In this document: positions 1 through 9,444 of the stretch, in pieces
Layout: each line of letters starts with the position of its first letter
How positions within the stretch are numbered: the first letter of the stretch is position 1
NCBI GenBank assembly: GCA_029260825.1
Contig: JAJDCM010000375.1
Span: forward strand, 1 to 38,374
DNA length: 38,374 nt
From: Planctomycetota bacterium
GTDB taxonomy: Bacteria > Planctomycetota > JACOTG01 > JAJDCM01
Direction: 5' to 3'
Program-made: the position numbers and the translations under genes
The notes under the pieces: model-generated
Seen by the model: the letters and a program-made list of their open reading frames with translations, nothing else
Told to the model about the DNA's origin: nothing
The model's database searches: none

Positions 1-413
1 GAGAGGATCTTCTTCTGGGTTTGAATCGCGGGTGCAACGGTGGCCGCAAGAAAGGCAAAAATGGCGAGCGCGGCGACCTCGGCGGTTCGCTCCAGGGAGA
101 GCATACGGCTTTCTGTCGTGGTCAGGGATAGAAGCAAATGAAGGAATGGGATGAGCAGGAGCATCAGAGATGGGAGTCCCCCGAGAACCGTGATGGACTT
201 CTGACGAGCCGCAAAGAACCCGAAGCAGAGAAGACCTGATCCGGCCAGGATCTCGATGCCGACCCATTTCTGGGTATCATAGTCAAAGACCCTTCCGCCG
301 CCGAACAGAAGAAGGGATAGGATGGGGAGGAGTGGAATGACCCCGATCCCGAGAATGAGGATGGTGATCCCTACTGGGCGTGGAAGGGACGAAGCCTTCG
401 TCCCCTGGATCAT
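1..413 (-). CDS. Hypothetical multi-span membrane protein, truncated by the window edge
   Basis: An open frame begins with ATG at 413-411, sharing an ATGA overlap with the ftsY stop codon, and runs off the left edge (137 codons visible). The translation starts MIQGTKASSLPRPVGITILI and shows about four hydrophobic stretches: residues ~15-38, ~53-66, ~72-92 and ~108-122. Short polar links, one containing FDYDTQKWVG, separate them. No family is recognised. The ATGA overlap indicates translational coupling to ftsY, so it is probably the fourth gene of the ribH-nusB-ftsY transcript. The C-terminus is not in the window, so length and function remain open. Confidence 0.7.
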   Translation of the reverse strand, partial: MIQGTKASSLPRPVGITILILGIGVIPLLPILSLLLFGGGRVFDYDTQKWVGIEILAGSGLLCFGFFAARQKSITVLGGLPSLMLLLIPFLHLLLSLTTTESRMLSLERTAEVAALAIFAFLAATVAPAIQTQKKIL

Positions 414-1327
414 TCGAACATGGCCTCGACGAACTGGGGTGCCGAGAAGCGTTCGAGGTCTTCTTGCTTTTCACCGAGTCCAATGAATTTGACCGGGACA
501 TCCACTTCGTTCTGGATGCCAAAGATCACCCCGGCTTTGGCTGTCCCATCGAGCTTGCTGAGAATGAGACCGGTCAGTGGTACCGATTCATTGAACGCCT
601 GGGCCTGGATGATGGCGTTCTGCCCGGTGGTGGCATCCAGGACGAGGAGAACCTCATGGGGGGCGGTATCGATTTTCCCTCTCAGGACTTTGCCGATCTT
701 CTCGAGCTCTTTCATCAGGTTTTCTTTGGTGTGAAGTCGACCTGCGGTATCGACGATGAGGTAGTCGACTTTGCGGGCAACGGCGGCCTCGGCGGCATCA
801 AAGGCCACAGCAGCCGGGTCAGCTCCCGAGGAGTGTTTCACGATCTCAACTCCCGTGCGCGTGGCCCAGAGGTCGAGCTGTTCAACCGCGGCAGCGCGAA
901 ACGTGTCGCAGGCAGCGAGAAGGACTTTTTTTCCTTCGGACGTGAGCAGGTGAGTGAGCTTGGCGATCGAAGTGGTCTTCCCCGTTCCATTCACCCCGAC
1001 CACAAGGATGACCGTCACCCCGCCTTCGACCGAGGCTAGGGGAGTCACATTCTGCTGGAGTCTCGAAGCAAGATCGCGCTTCAGGTGTTCGTAGAGTCCT
1101 TCGGGGTCTTCGAACTCCTTTTTCTTGTAGGCGTCTTTGACCGAATCCATCACGGACATGGCGGTGGTGGGGCCCATGTCGGCGGTGAGGAGTTTTTCTT
1201 CCAGGTCGTCCAGCAGATCTTCATCCAGTTTCCGGCCCATGGAAAGCAGACTCTTCAGACCTCCGGCGAGCTTCTCTCTGGTCTTCTTGAGGCCAGCACG
1301 AAGCTTACCCAGTGCGGAAAAAACCAT
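410..1327 (-). CDS. ftsY: Signal recognition particle receptor FtsY
   Basis: FtsY is the membrane-associated GTPase that receives SRP-bound ribosomes and passes nascent membrane proteins to the translocon. The 305-residue protein shows the SRP-GTPase NG domain: a helical N domain (residues ~1-95), the P-loop GVNGTGKTT (111-119), DTFRAAA (141-147), DTAGR (193-197), the guanine-specificity region LSKLDGTAKAG (~257-267) and the closing GLGEKQEDLERF motif. The long acidic A domain of enterobacterial FtsY is absent, as in many bacteria with a compact receptor. It lies 3 bp downstream of nusB and overlaps the next membrane gene by 4 bp, so it is an internal operon gene. The start ATG at 1327 gives a normal N domain. 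Confidence 0.97.
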   Translation of the reverse strand: MVFSALGKLRAGLKKTREKLAGGLKSLLSMGRKLDEDLLDDLEEKLLTADMGPTTAMSVMDSVKDAYKKKEFEDPEGLYEHLKRDLASRLQQNVTPLASVEGGVTVILVVGVNGTGKTTSIAKLTHLLTSEGKKVLLAACDTFRAAAVEQLDLWATRTGVEIVKHSSGADPAAVAFDAAEAAVARKVDYLIVDTAGRLHTKENLMKELEKIGKVLRGKIDTAPHEVLLVLDATTGQNAIIQAQAFNESVPLTGLILSKLDGTAKAGVIFGIQNEVDVPVKFIGLGEKQEDLERFSAPQFVEAMFE

Positions 1328-1330
1328 GGA

Positions 1331-1849
1331 TCAAGTCCTCTCTATTTCGGCTTCCGTTTCCTCTTCTTCGGCCGGAGAATCGGAAGGGTCTTTCGGTTGT
1401 GACTCATCTCCGGAGTTGACCCGGATGCGATCAAGGATTCCATTGATGAAAGCGCCCGAACTTTTCGTGGAGTATTTCTTTCCAAGATCGATGGCCTCGT
1501 TGATCGAGACCTTGTCCGGGATATCGTCCCGACGGTTCATTTCGAAAACGGCGAGCCGGAGAACGTTCCGATCGATGGCAGCCATTCGATGAAGGTCCCA
1601 GTTACGGGCGACATCTTGAATTTGCACATCGATCTCGTCCTTCATCTTGGTCACGCCGTGAACGAGGTCACGTGCGAAGCCGACGATCTCTTCGGCATGG
1701 CTGCCGACGGCGAGAAACTCATCGAGTTCCTGCAGGGTCTCGATGCCCCGTAGATCGACTTGATAAAGAAACTTGAGCGCGAGCTCTCGAGCTTTCGTTC
1801 GGTTCCGCAAGGATTTCCCCGAAGCAGTGCCAGGACTCGAAAGAGTCAT
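1331..1849 (-). CDS. nusB: Transcription antitermination protein NusB
   Basis: NusB binds boxA RNA together with S10 (NusE) and supports antitermination during rRNA transcription. The 172-residue protein has the all-helical NusB fold. It opens with RTKARELALKFLYQVDLRG (residues ~17-35) and carries the conserved late segment RNVLRLAVFEMNRRDDIPDKV, followed by INEAIDLGKKYSTKSSGAFINGIL split over the last helices. An acidic, low-complexity tail of about 25 residues follows the domain and is not part of the usual fold. It sits between ribH (11 bp gap) and ftsY (3 bp gap). ribH-nusB pairing is common in bacteria. The first ~15 residues are not conserved, so the exact start could be slightly downstream. 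Confidence 0.95.
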   Translation of the reverse strand: MTLSSPGTASGKSLRNRTKARELALKFLYQVDLRGIETLQELDEFLAVGSHAEEIVGFARDLVHGVTKMKDEIDVQIQDVARNWDLHRMAAIDRNVLRLAVFEMNRRDDIPDKVSINEAIDLGKKYSTKSSGAFINGILDRIRVNSGDESQPKDPSDSPAEEEETEAEIERT

Positions 1850-1860
1850 GGCATGAATTT

Positions 1861-2328
1861 CTAATCGATGGCCTCGAGGAGAGTAACCATCTCGAGGGCG
1901 CTTAATGCTGCCGAGAACCCTTTGTTTCCCGCTTTGGTTCCTGCTCTTTCGAGTGCCTGATCGACCGTGTCAGTGGTCAGCACTCCAAAGATGACCGGGA
2001 TGTTGGCCCGGTCGGATACCCGAGCGATGCCTCGAGCCGCCTCTCCTGCCACATAATCAAAGTGTGCGGTGGCTCCACGGATGACCGCTCCAACGCAGAT
2101 GATGGCATCGACTTTGCCGGTTTCCGCCAAACGACGTGCCCCCAGCGGAATCTCAAAAGCGCCGGGTACGTGAACGACGGTGAGGTCGGTTTCCGCGACG
2201 CCGTGTCGGCGAAGGCAGTCCAAGGCGCCTTCGAGGAGCTTGGATGAAATCAGCTCGTTGAATCGGCTGGTCACCACCCCGAAGCGTTTTCCCTGACCAA
2301 CGAGGTGTCCCTCGATGATTCGAGCCAT
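1861..2328 (-). CDS. ribH: 6,7-dimethyl-8-ribityllumazine synthase
   Basis: RibH condenses 5-amino-6-ribitylaminouracil with 3,4-dihydroxy-2-butanone 4-phosphate, the penultimate step of riboflavin synthesis. The 155-residue reading from ATG 2328 has the usual family length. Visible motifs are SRFNELI (21-27), VPGAFEIP (~54-61), [17 protein letters not shown] (80-96) with the catalytic histidine H89, and GVLTTDT. The frame stays open upstream to 2427, but those extra 33 residues have no family similarity, so I use the internal ATG although its ribosome-binding site is weak. It is the first gene of a probable ribH-nusB-ftsY operon. No FMN riboswitch is evident upstream. Confidence 0.95.
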   Translation of the reverse strand: MARIIEGHLVGQGKRFGVVTSRFNELISSKLLEGALDCLRRHGVAETDLTVVHVPGAFEIPLGARRLAETGKVDAIICVGAVIRGATAHFDYVAGEAARGIARVSDRANIPVIFGVLTTDTVDQALERAGTKAGNKGFSAALSALEMVTLLEAID

Positions 2329-2501
2329 GGTGCTATTCCACTTTAGGTTGTCTGGATGTTGGATGAAATGCCCGAGCACCGGAAGGGTGCCTCCTGCCCT
2401 GTCATAAACCAGGCGGAGACCTCTCAAACGACCTTGGCTCGAAGTCGTAAGTGACTCGGGCCTTTGATCGTGCCACTCCCGGGCGAGGTTACGAGGTGGT
2501 C

Positions 2502-2529
2502 AGGATAGCACGGTGGTGGGGGTTTGCAA
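2502..2529 (-). promoter_or_regulatory. Candidate sigma-70-type promoter for ribH-nusB-ftsY
   Basis: On the minus strand, TTGCAA (2529-2524) and TATCCT (2507-2502) are separated by 16 bp and lie about 175 bp upstream of the ribH start. The match is good but not perfect. It is the best promoter-like pair in the 300-bp gap between the propeller gene and ribH. That gap also holds the 12-bp palindrome GATCCCGGGATC (2584-2595), but no convincing terminator. Confidence 0.4.
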
Positions 2530-2628
2530 GATCGCTGGATCCCTTTTGCCTGCCTGGTCTTGGCCCCCATCGTAAACCGGCAGGATCCCGGGATCGATGA
2601 CCTCAATTCACCACCGTGTTGAGCCTCT

Positions 2629-4383
2629 TCACCGCACCGTCAAGGCCACCGCGTTGCTCAGACTGAACCCGAACGTGTTCGTGGAGTTCCGGTCCTCGAT
2701 CAGGGCCTGGATCGTCACCAGGAACCCGAAGCCTCCCGACGCCGGCTCCCTGACGAGTGTCCAGGGTGCGGTGGCAGGGCCCGGAAGCTCCCGACTGGAG
2801 GCACAGGCTCGGCCCCCGATTCCCGGGGAACGAATACAGAACGCAGGCTGGGGTTGCAGGCTCGGCTGGGCCGGAGTCGGGTTCACGGTCCTTCCGAGAG
2901 ATTCTCCGCGAAGGAGGAGTTCCTGGCAGTTCGTGGAGAAGGCTGGAATGTCAAACGGCCCCGTCTTCGGGGCGGGCCACACCCAGAGGATGTAACGAGC
3001 CGGATCGGGACCGAGGGGTGGGGACTCGAGGCGGACGGTCAAGGGGGCGCTTGCCGGGACGAACACATCGCGGAACACGCCGCCCGCGGAGCCGTTGACG
3101 AAAAGGACGTCCATCGGAACTCCCGAGGCGGCGTTCACCGTTCCCGCCTCGGGTGAGGGACGATCGATTTCACTGAAGATCGAGACCGCGCCGGATCCGA
3201 TCAGGGATCGGCTCGTCTGGGGCGCACCGACGACGGCAAGACCTTCGAAAAGGTCGACGGCGAATCCGAGCCGGTCTCCCGGGGCCGGGTCCCTGGCAAT
3301 GAGTTTTCGTTCCTCGCGCCAGAGCCCGATGTCCGGATCGTGACGAAAGGTCAGGGCTGCTCCCGACGAGGGCCCGAATTCATCGTCCCGACTCACACCG
3401 ATGATGGCGACGTCGCCGTCTACCGCAACATCAATCGTGAAGTCGTCTTCAGTCCCTGGCTCCCGGGAGTTGATCTGCTGCTCTTCAACCCACTGGACTC
3501 CGTCGAAGCGGAAGATGTAGGCCGTGCCGCCGGTTGCGCCGAACTCCGAAAACGCGAGCGCGGAAGAACCCGACAGGATCACGTCACCCGAAATCGACAC
3601 GCTGCTACCGACGCGACCGCAGCACCCGAAGATACTCTCGGCGAGGAGTTTTTGCTCCTGGATCCAGACACCTCCGCTGAATCGAAAGACATAGACCGCT
3701 CCGGCGGCTTCTCTCAGGTCATCGTCGAAGATCGCCCCGGAGACGATGACGCCGGAATCGATGGCGACGGAGAAACCAAAGAAATCACTGGGGTCCGCGT
3801 CGATGGCGGTGAGCTTCGCTTCTTCGATCCACCGGGTGCCGTCAAAACGGAACACGAAGACGGAGCCTGAATCGAGCCCTCCGTCATCGTCCTGAGGAGA
3901 GCCCACCACTGCGACCTCATCGTCCAGAGCCACCCGGCGTCCGAAGAGATCGCCGAATGCCCCGTCGGTGGCCGTGAGCTTCTGCTCTTCCACCCATCGA
4001 TTCCCGTCAAACCGAAAGACGTAGCCGGCTCCTGTGGTGCTGGCGAGGGGAGCCCCCACGAGGGCAACCGCTCCCTTCACGGAAACGGAGAATCCGAATC
4101 GATCACCCGGCATGGCGTCATCGGCTCGAAGCATCTGCTCGAAGTTCCAGGACTCGCCGATGTTCCGGTAGACGAATACAGCTCCCGTTTCTCCGTGGAA
4201 GGGAGCGCCCACGAAGATCACGCCGGCGTCCATGGCGACCGATCGCCCGAACTCCGAAAACGCCTCCGGTAGCTCCGGAAAGAGGGTCTGAGTTTCCCGT
4301 TGACGGCATTGCCCGAACGCTGTCCCGGCGCTGGTAAGAACAAGCATCAGCAGAAGAACCGAAGTTGCCGCACATCGCATCAT
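2629..4383 (-). CDS. Secreted seven-bladed FG-GAP/integrin-alpha-like propeller protein with C-terminal module
   Basis: This is a secreted 584-residue protein of unknown role. The signal peptide is MMRCAATSVLLLMLVLTSAG, with cleavage probably near AFGQ. Residues ~35-400 hold seven repeats of about 50 residues. Each follows the pattern F-G-x-x-V-A...VGAP...GAVFVFRF then W-x-E-E-Q-K-L, which resembles integrin-alpha FG-GAP blades and predicts one complete propeller. Residues ~420-584 form a separate module beginning DVLFVNGSAGG. The same kind of module ends the metalloprotease encoded at 9445-13104. ATG 4383 overlaps the upstream lipoprotein stop as ATGA and has a G-rich ribosome site (GGGGGAAAAG). 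A TTG at 4395 would add four residues and is less likely. Surface display or ligand binding is inferred from the fold only. Confidence 0.85.
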   Translation of the reverse strand: MMRCAATSVLLLMLVLTSAGTAFGQCRQRETQTLFPELPEAFSEFGRSVAMDAGVIFVGAPFHGETGAVFVYRNIGESWNFEQMLRADDAMPGDRFGFSVSVKGAVALVGAPLASTTGAGYVFRFDGNRWVEEQKLTATDGAFGDLFGRRVALDDEVAVVGSPQDDDGGLDSGSVFVFRFDGTRWIEEAKLTAIDADPSDFFGFSVAIDSGVIVSGAIFDDDLREAAGAVYVFRFSGGVWIQEQKLLAESIFGCCGRVGSSVSISGDVILSGSSALAFSEFGATGGTAYIFRFDGVQWVEEQQINSREPGTEDDFTIDVAVDGDVAIIGVSRDDEFGPSSGAALTFRHDPDIGLWREERKLIARDPAPGDRLGFAVDLFEGLAVVGAPQTSRSLIGSGAVSIFSEIDRPSPEAGTVNAASGVPMDVLFVNGSAGGVFRDVFVPASAPLTVRLESPPLGPDPARYILWVWPAPKTGPFDIPAFSTNCQELLLRGESLGRTVNPTPAQPSLQPQPAFCIRSPGIGGRACASSRELPGPATAPWTLVREPASGGFGFLVTIQALIEDRNSTNTFGFSLSNAVALTVR

Positions 4384-7300
4384 CTTTTCCCCCAAAGGAT
4401 CTCGAGCCGGTTGGCGCTCCGGATCGCGGTCAAGAGATCGAGGCTTCCGTCCTGATCGAGGTCGACCGGGGTGATCGCATGGGCGAGCTCCGGAAAACCT
4501 ACCCGAGTCGGCCTGGGATCAAACACTCCCGGGCTCGACTGTCGGAGGATCACGATGCCGTCACAGACGGCGCTTGCCACGTCCAGGTCTCCATCTCCGT
4601 CCACGTCGAGGCTGCACACCTGGTTCGTCGGGGGCAGCCTGCAGATCCCCCCCGTGATGGGAGTCGGCACCGCCGTGATCTTGAAATCTCCCGCCTCGCC
4701 TCGTTCAAAAAAAGTCACGCCACCGGAGACAATCCCGAAGGGACTGGCGGTGATGAAGTCGACGTCCCCGTCTCCATCAAAATCCACGACCTCAAGGGAT
4801 GAGGAAGGGGACTCGATGGGCGAGTCCAGCCGCATCGGATCGGGATTGAAAATGCCGGGTGAAGTCTGGGTGAAGACCATCACCGACCCGAGGCTCGTGC
4901 TCGCGCAGACGTCCAGATTCCCGTCCAGGTTCACGTCGGAGAGGACCACGGAATGAAAGAAGTCATTGGGGTCGGTCAGGCCCTCGCCCAGGGTCAAGGT
5001 CTGCTGGAACAACCGATCCGATGTCTGGGTATACACCCTGATGGTACTGGGTCCCAGGAAGGATGCCCGGTCGCTCACCACGATGTCCTGATCTCCGTCG
5101 TGATCGAAGTCGCCCACGTCGAGGTCGACGGGCTCCAGCCCCTCAAGCCTGATCGGGCCGGGCTCGAAGGTCGAAGGTCCCGACTGATAAAAGATGGTGA
5201 CCGCGCCAAGATCGGGGAAGCCTCCTCTGTTGGCGGAGAGAATCTCCAGGTCTCCGTCCCCATCCATGTCCGCTGTCAACACCGCGTTCGGGCTCTGGGT
5301 CGTTCTCGGGTCACTGAGCTCGAGCGGGACGGCGTTGAACACCCGGGGAGACGTTTGAAAATAGATCCGGAGAGAATCCCGAAGAACGGCGAACTCCCCG
5401 CTGGAGACGACCAGGTCGAGATCGCCGTCCCCGTCCATGTCGCCGGCAACGATACCGGTCGGGGAAACCGTCGTTGGGCTCTCGATCACCAGTGGATCCG
5501 GCTCGAAGAAGCTCCGGGAGCCTTGCCGAAGCGTGATGCTCACCGGAATGTTGGGATCGAAGGGGCTGGATGGCGCGACGCTTCCCGTCACGAAGTCGAC
5601 GTCCCCATCCCCGTCCAGGTCGGTCAATGCGTCGGCATAGGGTCCGATCGCGGGTAAGGGGTCGAAGATGCCGGGAGAGGTTTGAAAGAAAACCGCGGAG
5701 TGGTCCCGTCGTGAGAAGTTCACGAAGTCGAGAACGTGACTGTTTGCCACGAGGTCAAGATCCCCATCCCCGTCCACGTCCGAGACCTTGCCGAAGTTTG
5801 CGCCCGAAGTAGTGACGTCGTCGCCAAGGATCAGGGGGGCGGTCTCGAACACCCCTGTGTCGATCTGGAGGTTTACCGTGATCCGCTCGAAGCCAGTACC
5901 GATTCCGCCCCCATTGCCGTAGGAGACCATGAGGTCGAGATCCCCGTCTCCGTCGAGATCCCCCGGGGCAATGTCCTCTCCGAAGAAGAACGCGGCGGGA
6001 AGGACGAGCGGAGGGGAATCGAATCGGCCGGGGCTCGTCTGATGGAACAGGCTGATGAAGCTGCTCTCGAAGGGGCCACTCAGGTTCTGGTTCGGAGACA
6101 TGAGATCGAGATCCCCGTCACCATCTAGATCCGCCACGGCAACGTTTTGAGGCATGGGCGTGATCTCCTGGTTGCCAACGACCCGAGGCTCCGGGTCGAA
6201 GAGTCCGGGAAGAGTCTGGTAGAAGATGGAAAGGGTGTTCCCCTGGTTCGTCATCCCCTCCGTTGCTCCGTTTGCCGTCACGAGGTCGAGGTTACCGTCC
6301 CCGTCGACGTCGGCGACTTCCACGTCGGCGGGAAAGTCGTACACCGACCCATGGGGGAGCTCGATCGGCACGGGATCGAACTGCCCGGGCCCGGTCTGAA
6401 GGTGTATCAGGAGGCTGAAGAAGCCGGCGGCGATGACGTCGAGGTCACCATCTTTCTCGACGTCGGCGAGAGCAAAGTTCCGCACGCCAACCGACGTGAG
6501 AGTGATGCCGAACCCCGCGGAGACAGGACTGAATTCCCCGGGCGCAGACTGGAAAAGGATGGTGCAATCCGTCGGATCGACCACAAAGATGTCAAGATCC
6601 CCGTCCCCGTCCAGATCTCCGGCCTGAGCAGAGCCGAAGACTCCGGGAAAGCTTTTCTTCTCTCCGACAAGCGGCGAGAGAAGACTCTTGGGCGCGGTGG
6701 TCTCGGTGTCAATCCCCGCTTCGGTGTCGATCGGAATCGCTTTGACGAACACGTCGCCTTTTTGCGGAACGTCGGAAGTATCCCAGGTAAAGAAACCGCG
6801 GGTCCCGGATGGCGTGGCCGCGACGGGAAGGAACGTCTCATGAATGCGAAAGCGGCCATCGGCCGCGGGAAGCGGATGAAAGGCGCGGTCCACGGTCGCG
6901 CTCTGGTCGCGTGGATCGTAATCGATGATGGTTCGCCGCTGCTCGATGCCCCCGGCAACGATGATGTTTCCTATCGTTGCAGTGGTCAGGAGCCGGAGAT
7001 TGTTCGGCCCGATCGCGATCGAGGTGGATTCATCGCCGGCAAAACCCGAAACCCGGGTCACTTCGGGGTCCGCGGATCCGTCCCCATCGAGGTCGACGTT
7101 CGTGCGCAAAGGGACGAGGCGAAGCTCGGGATCTCGATCCTTCGGTGAGACCACCACCAGGAGCCGGGTGCCCGATTGTTCAAGAGCAAGAGCTCGGGGC
7201 GACGGGAGGACGGGATCGTGCACATCTTTCGAGCTCTCGGCCGCGATCGCCGACGTTTTTCGCCCCAGGAGGTCGACCGCCAGAATCCGGTCCTTCCCCG

Positions 7301-9077
7301 TTTCCGAAAGATAAAGATGATTGCTGTTCACCGGATCAAGAACCAGTCCCCAGGGGGTCGACAAACCCTCGAGGAGGGGGAAGGCAGCCGGAGGCGTGCG
7401 AGCGAAATCGACTCTGAGCAGTGCATCATCCACGGTCACGAGACAGACGTCACTTCCCAGGGCCGTCATGGCTCGGATCCCTCCCTGTTCCGCGAAGGAG
7501 CCGGTGACGCTGGTCTGACTCGAGGACCCTTGCTCGAAATCGATTCGATCGACGCGAAATGAACTCCCTGAAATGGACGCAATGAAAGCGACGAGCTCGC
7601 GGGTGCTCGAGTTCGGCCTGGAGAGGACGGTAAGCGCGGTGGGGATTCCCATGCCGGAGGATGCTTGCCGGATAACAATTCCCGTCGCAAGGTCGATCAG
7701 GACGAGGCGAAATACCCCGGCGGAGGGTTGATCCAGGACGAGAGCCTCGAGCCCCTCTCCCAGAGGAACGGCAGCGACGGGTGCGATGAGCTGAGAACCT
7801 TCCCTCGACCCGCTCAGGGACCGAAACCTCCCCGAACGGAGGATCGAAATCGTGCGGCCCTGCAGTCCTTTCGCGAGCAAGCGGTTTGCTGGACCCTTGC
7901 CGATCTCCGTCAGGCGAATCGTCTGGCTCGTTGCCTGGACACCACGCCCTTCAGCGAATCGCGGAAGCTCGGTACAAAGGTGCAACGCGGCACGTTCCTC
8001 CGGGTCCAGCTGATTCGCCACCAAGGTCGTCAGGTCCGCGGGCAAATCGGGAAAGGGTTCACCCTGGCGGCGCCATTGAAAGACCAGGCGCACCTCGTCG
8101 CTCTCATCGTCACGGACGGTGAAGGGGATGGAGACCCCTCCTGTTCGGTCACCGCTGTCAATGAAGATGCCTTCTTCCACCAGAACGATGGGCTCTTCGT
8201 TATTGTCGATGCGAAAGGTCGTCGAGACCAGGGAGGTTCCCTCTGCGACATCGTCGGCGGCAGTGAACCGCATGCGCACGTCACGTTCCCGGCCGAAGAG
8301 ATCGGTGTCCGTGTCCCAGAAGAACCGGACGAGCAAGTCGGTCTCGGGAGCCAGGAGATCCTGGAAGGCGAACGCAGGAGTGGTGGACTCCCCCGCCGGG
8401 CGGGCGAGTTGCCAGCCCAGGTCGGGCTCGTCTCCCTCGATATCGTACTCGGCGCGGACCCGGACCAGGTCGTTTGAAGAATCTCGGACCAGAAACTCGA
8501 CGAGGACGTTGCCGGAACCTTCCTCGTCCGGCGTCTCAAGCCGGGTAATCTCGGGGGGATCATTTCCGAGGGTCGTGCTGGTCTCCAGAACCGATTCGCT
8601 GCCGGAGATCCTTACCTGGACGTTTACGGCTGGTGTCAGGGCCTGGGTGCCCAGCTGATCGGTAGACCCGAATGCCCACAGACGTGTGTGCGAAGTGCCG
8701 TTGGGAGAGGTCTCGAGCCCGGTCAGCTGATCCGTGATTCCACCGCCGAGGTCGGGAACGAGGGCAACTTTGCGACGCTCCCCCGAGTTCGGATCGGTGA
8801 ACGTGATCTCGGCATCCACGAGATCGGACTCCTGGTCCGCGAGGGTGAACTCGATCCGTGCCGGGGAGCTCTTTTCCTCCGAGATGAAGATCCTTGTGAC
8901 AAGGGTGGATGAATTCGATCCGCCTCCCGAGCCTCCTCCCGAGCTTGTGGTGGCGACGATTCCTCCGGTCGCGTAGCCGCAGCCAATGAGGTGAGCCAGG
9001 GTCGAGAGCGCGACGAACGTGAAGAAGAGCATGCGGGCGAGGAGGGAATCGCTAGTTCTGGCGACAAGCTTTGCCAT
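4380..9077 (-). CDS. Giant FG-GAP/VCBS-repeat lipoprotein (two predicted seven-bladed propellers)
   Basis: This 1565-residue protein begins MAKLVARTSDSLLARMLFF and has a lipobox LIGC with C33 as the probable lipidated cysteine, followed by a Ser/Gly-rich linker. Residues ~55-370 look like two or three beta-sandwich (Ig/cadherin-like) domains. Residues ~400-800 resemble an NHL/SMP-30-type propeller. From ~815 to the end there are 14 FG-GAP units built round calcium-binding-type D-x-D-G-D-G-D-L-D loops, spaced by a recurring phrase FQTSPGxFDPxP. Fourteen units suit two seven-bladed propellers. The start at 9077 is chosen for its strong AAGGAGGA ribosome site and the lipobox; the frame is open to 9146. 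It is coupled by ATGA to the smaller propeller gene. Function is unknown; a cell-surface binding role is inferred. Confidence 0.88.
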   Translation of the reverse strand: MAKLVARTSDSLLARMLFFTFVALSTLAHLIGCGYATGGIVATTSSGGGSGGGSNSSTLVTRIFISEEKSSPARIEFTLADQESDLVDAEITFTDPNSGERRKVALVPDLGGGITDQLTGLETSPNGTSHTRLWAFGSTDQLGTQALTPAVNVQVRISGSESVLETSTTLGNDPPEITRLETPDEEGSGNVLVEFLVRDSSNDLVRVRAEYDIEGDEPDLGWQLARPAGESTTPAFAFQDLLAPETDLLVRFFWDTDTDLFGRERDVRMRFTAADDVAEGTSLVSTTFRIDNNEEPIVLVEEGIFIDSGDRTGGVSIPFTVRDDESDEVRLVFQWRRQGEPFPDLPADLTTLVANQLDPEERAALHLCTELPRFAEGRGVQATSQTIRLTEIGKGPANRLLAKGLQGRTISILRSGRFRSLSGSREGSQLIAPVAAVPLGEGLEALVLDQPSAGVFRLVLIDLATGIVIRQASSGMGIPTALTVLSRPNSSTRELVAFIASISGSSFRVDRIDFEQGSSSQTSVTGSFAEQGGIRAMTALGSDVCLVTVDDALLRVDFARTPPAAFPLLEGLSTPWGLVLDPVNSNHLYLSETGKDRILAVDLLGRKTSAIAAESSKDVHDPVLPSPRALALEQSGTRLLVVVSPKDRDPELRLVPLRTNVDLDGDGSADPEVTRVSGFAGDESTSIAIGPNNLRLLTTATIGNIIVAGGIEQRRTIIDYDPRDQSATVDRAFHPLPAADGRFRIHETFLPVAATPSGTRGFFTWDTSDVPQKGDVFVKAIPIDTEAGIDTETTAPKSLLSPLVGEKKSFPGVFGSAQAGDLDGDGDLDIFVVDPTDCTILFQSAPGEFSPVSAGFGITLTSVGVRNFALADVEKDGDLDVIAAGFFSLLIHLQTGPGQFDPVPIELPHGSVYDFPADVEVADVDGDGNLDLVTANGATEGMTNQGNTLSIFYQTLPGLFDPEPRVVGNQEITPMPQNVAVADLDGDGDLDLMSPNQNLSGPFESSFISLFHQTSPGRFDSPPLVLPAAFFFGEDIAPGDLDGDGDLDLMVSYGNGGGIGTGFERITVNLQIDTGVFETAPLILGDDVTTSGANFGKVSDVDGDGDLDLVANSHVLDFVNFSRRDHSAVFFQTSPGIFDPLPAIGPYADALTDLDGDGDVDFVTGSVAPSSPFDPNIPVSITLRQGSRSFFEPDPLVIESPTTVSPTGIVAGDMDGDGDLDLVVSSGEFAVLRDSLRIYFQTSPRVFNAVPLELSDPRTTQSPNAVLTADMDGDGDLEILSANRGGFPDLGAVTIFYQSGPSTFEPGPIRLEGLEPVDLDVGDFDHDGDQDIVVSDRASFLGPSTIRVYTQTSDRLFQQTLTLGEGLTDPNDFFHSVVLSDVNLDGNLDVCASTSLGSVMVFTQTSPGIFNPDPMRLDSPIESPSSSLEVVDFDGDGDVDFITASPFGIVSGGVTFFERGEAGDFKITAVPTPITGGICRLPPTNQVCSLDVDGDGDLDVASAVCDGIVILRQSSPGVFDPRPTRVGFPELAHAITPVDLDQDGSLDLLTAIRSANRLEILWGKR

Positions 9078-9289
9078 GAGTCGAGTCCTCCTTGGGGAAC
9101 TCCGCGGGGCCGGGAGCATCGGTCTATTATTAGTTGTAAGTGACATTGATCAGCTCTACAACGGATAAGACCGAATCGAGGGTTCCTGGTGAAGAAACTT
9201 CTAGAGATCTGGCTTTAACATGAAAAATCGTTCTCTTTCAGGGCCGTACCATCGCGGCCGCCTCTTCCGGCTCGAGTCCCGATTGCCAG

Positions 9290-9295
9290 ATTATA
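9290..9295 (-). promoter_or_regulatory. Candidate -10 element (TATAAT) upstream of the FG-GAP lipoprotein gene
   Basis: A perfect TATAAT reads on the minus strand at 9295-9290, about 210 bp before the lipoprotein start. No good -35 hexamer lies 16-18 bp upstream. The 367-bp gap 9078-9444 contains this element, the terminator of the preceding gene and no other recognisable feature. Confidence 0.3.
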
Positions 9296-9344
9296 CCCCA
9301 AGGATCCGGTCATCTGGCTGTTGATCAAGTATCTGAGATGGTCC

Positions 9345-9397
9345 GAATACAAACAAAGAGGAGGTGGCGTCGGGTTAATAACCGTCGCCACCTCCTC
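9345..9397 (-). terminator. Rho-independent terminator of the metalloprotease gene
   Basis: On the minus strand the arms GAGGAGGTGGCG (9397-9386) and CGCCACCTCCTC (9369-9358) form a 12-bp stem. It continues after one A-A mismatch through CGG/CCG. The stem is followed directly by TTTGTTTGT. It lies about 48 bp downstream of the metalloprotease stop codon. The T-run is on the minus-strand side, matching the direction of the gene. Confidence 0.85.
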
Positions 9398-9444
9398 ATT
9401 TTATTCTTCTGACGAACTCACAGCATCATCGTGATGACGCCTCT

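Noticed and set aside
2329..2628. FMN riboswitch upstream of ribH
   Set aside because: The conserved RFN-element segments are not recognisable; only a promoter-like pair and a short palindrome are seen.
4380..9077. Many long open frames antisense to the FG-GAP lipoprotein gene
   Set aside because: They arise from the repeated Asp/Gly codons read on the opposite strand and have no independent start signals or coherent protein features.
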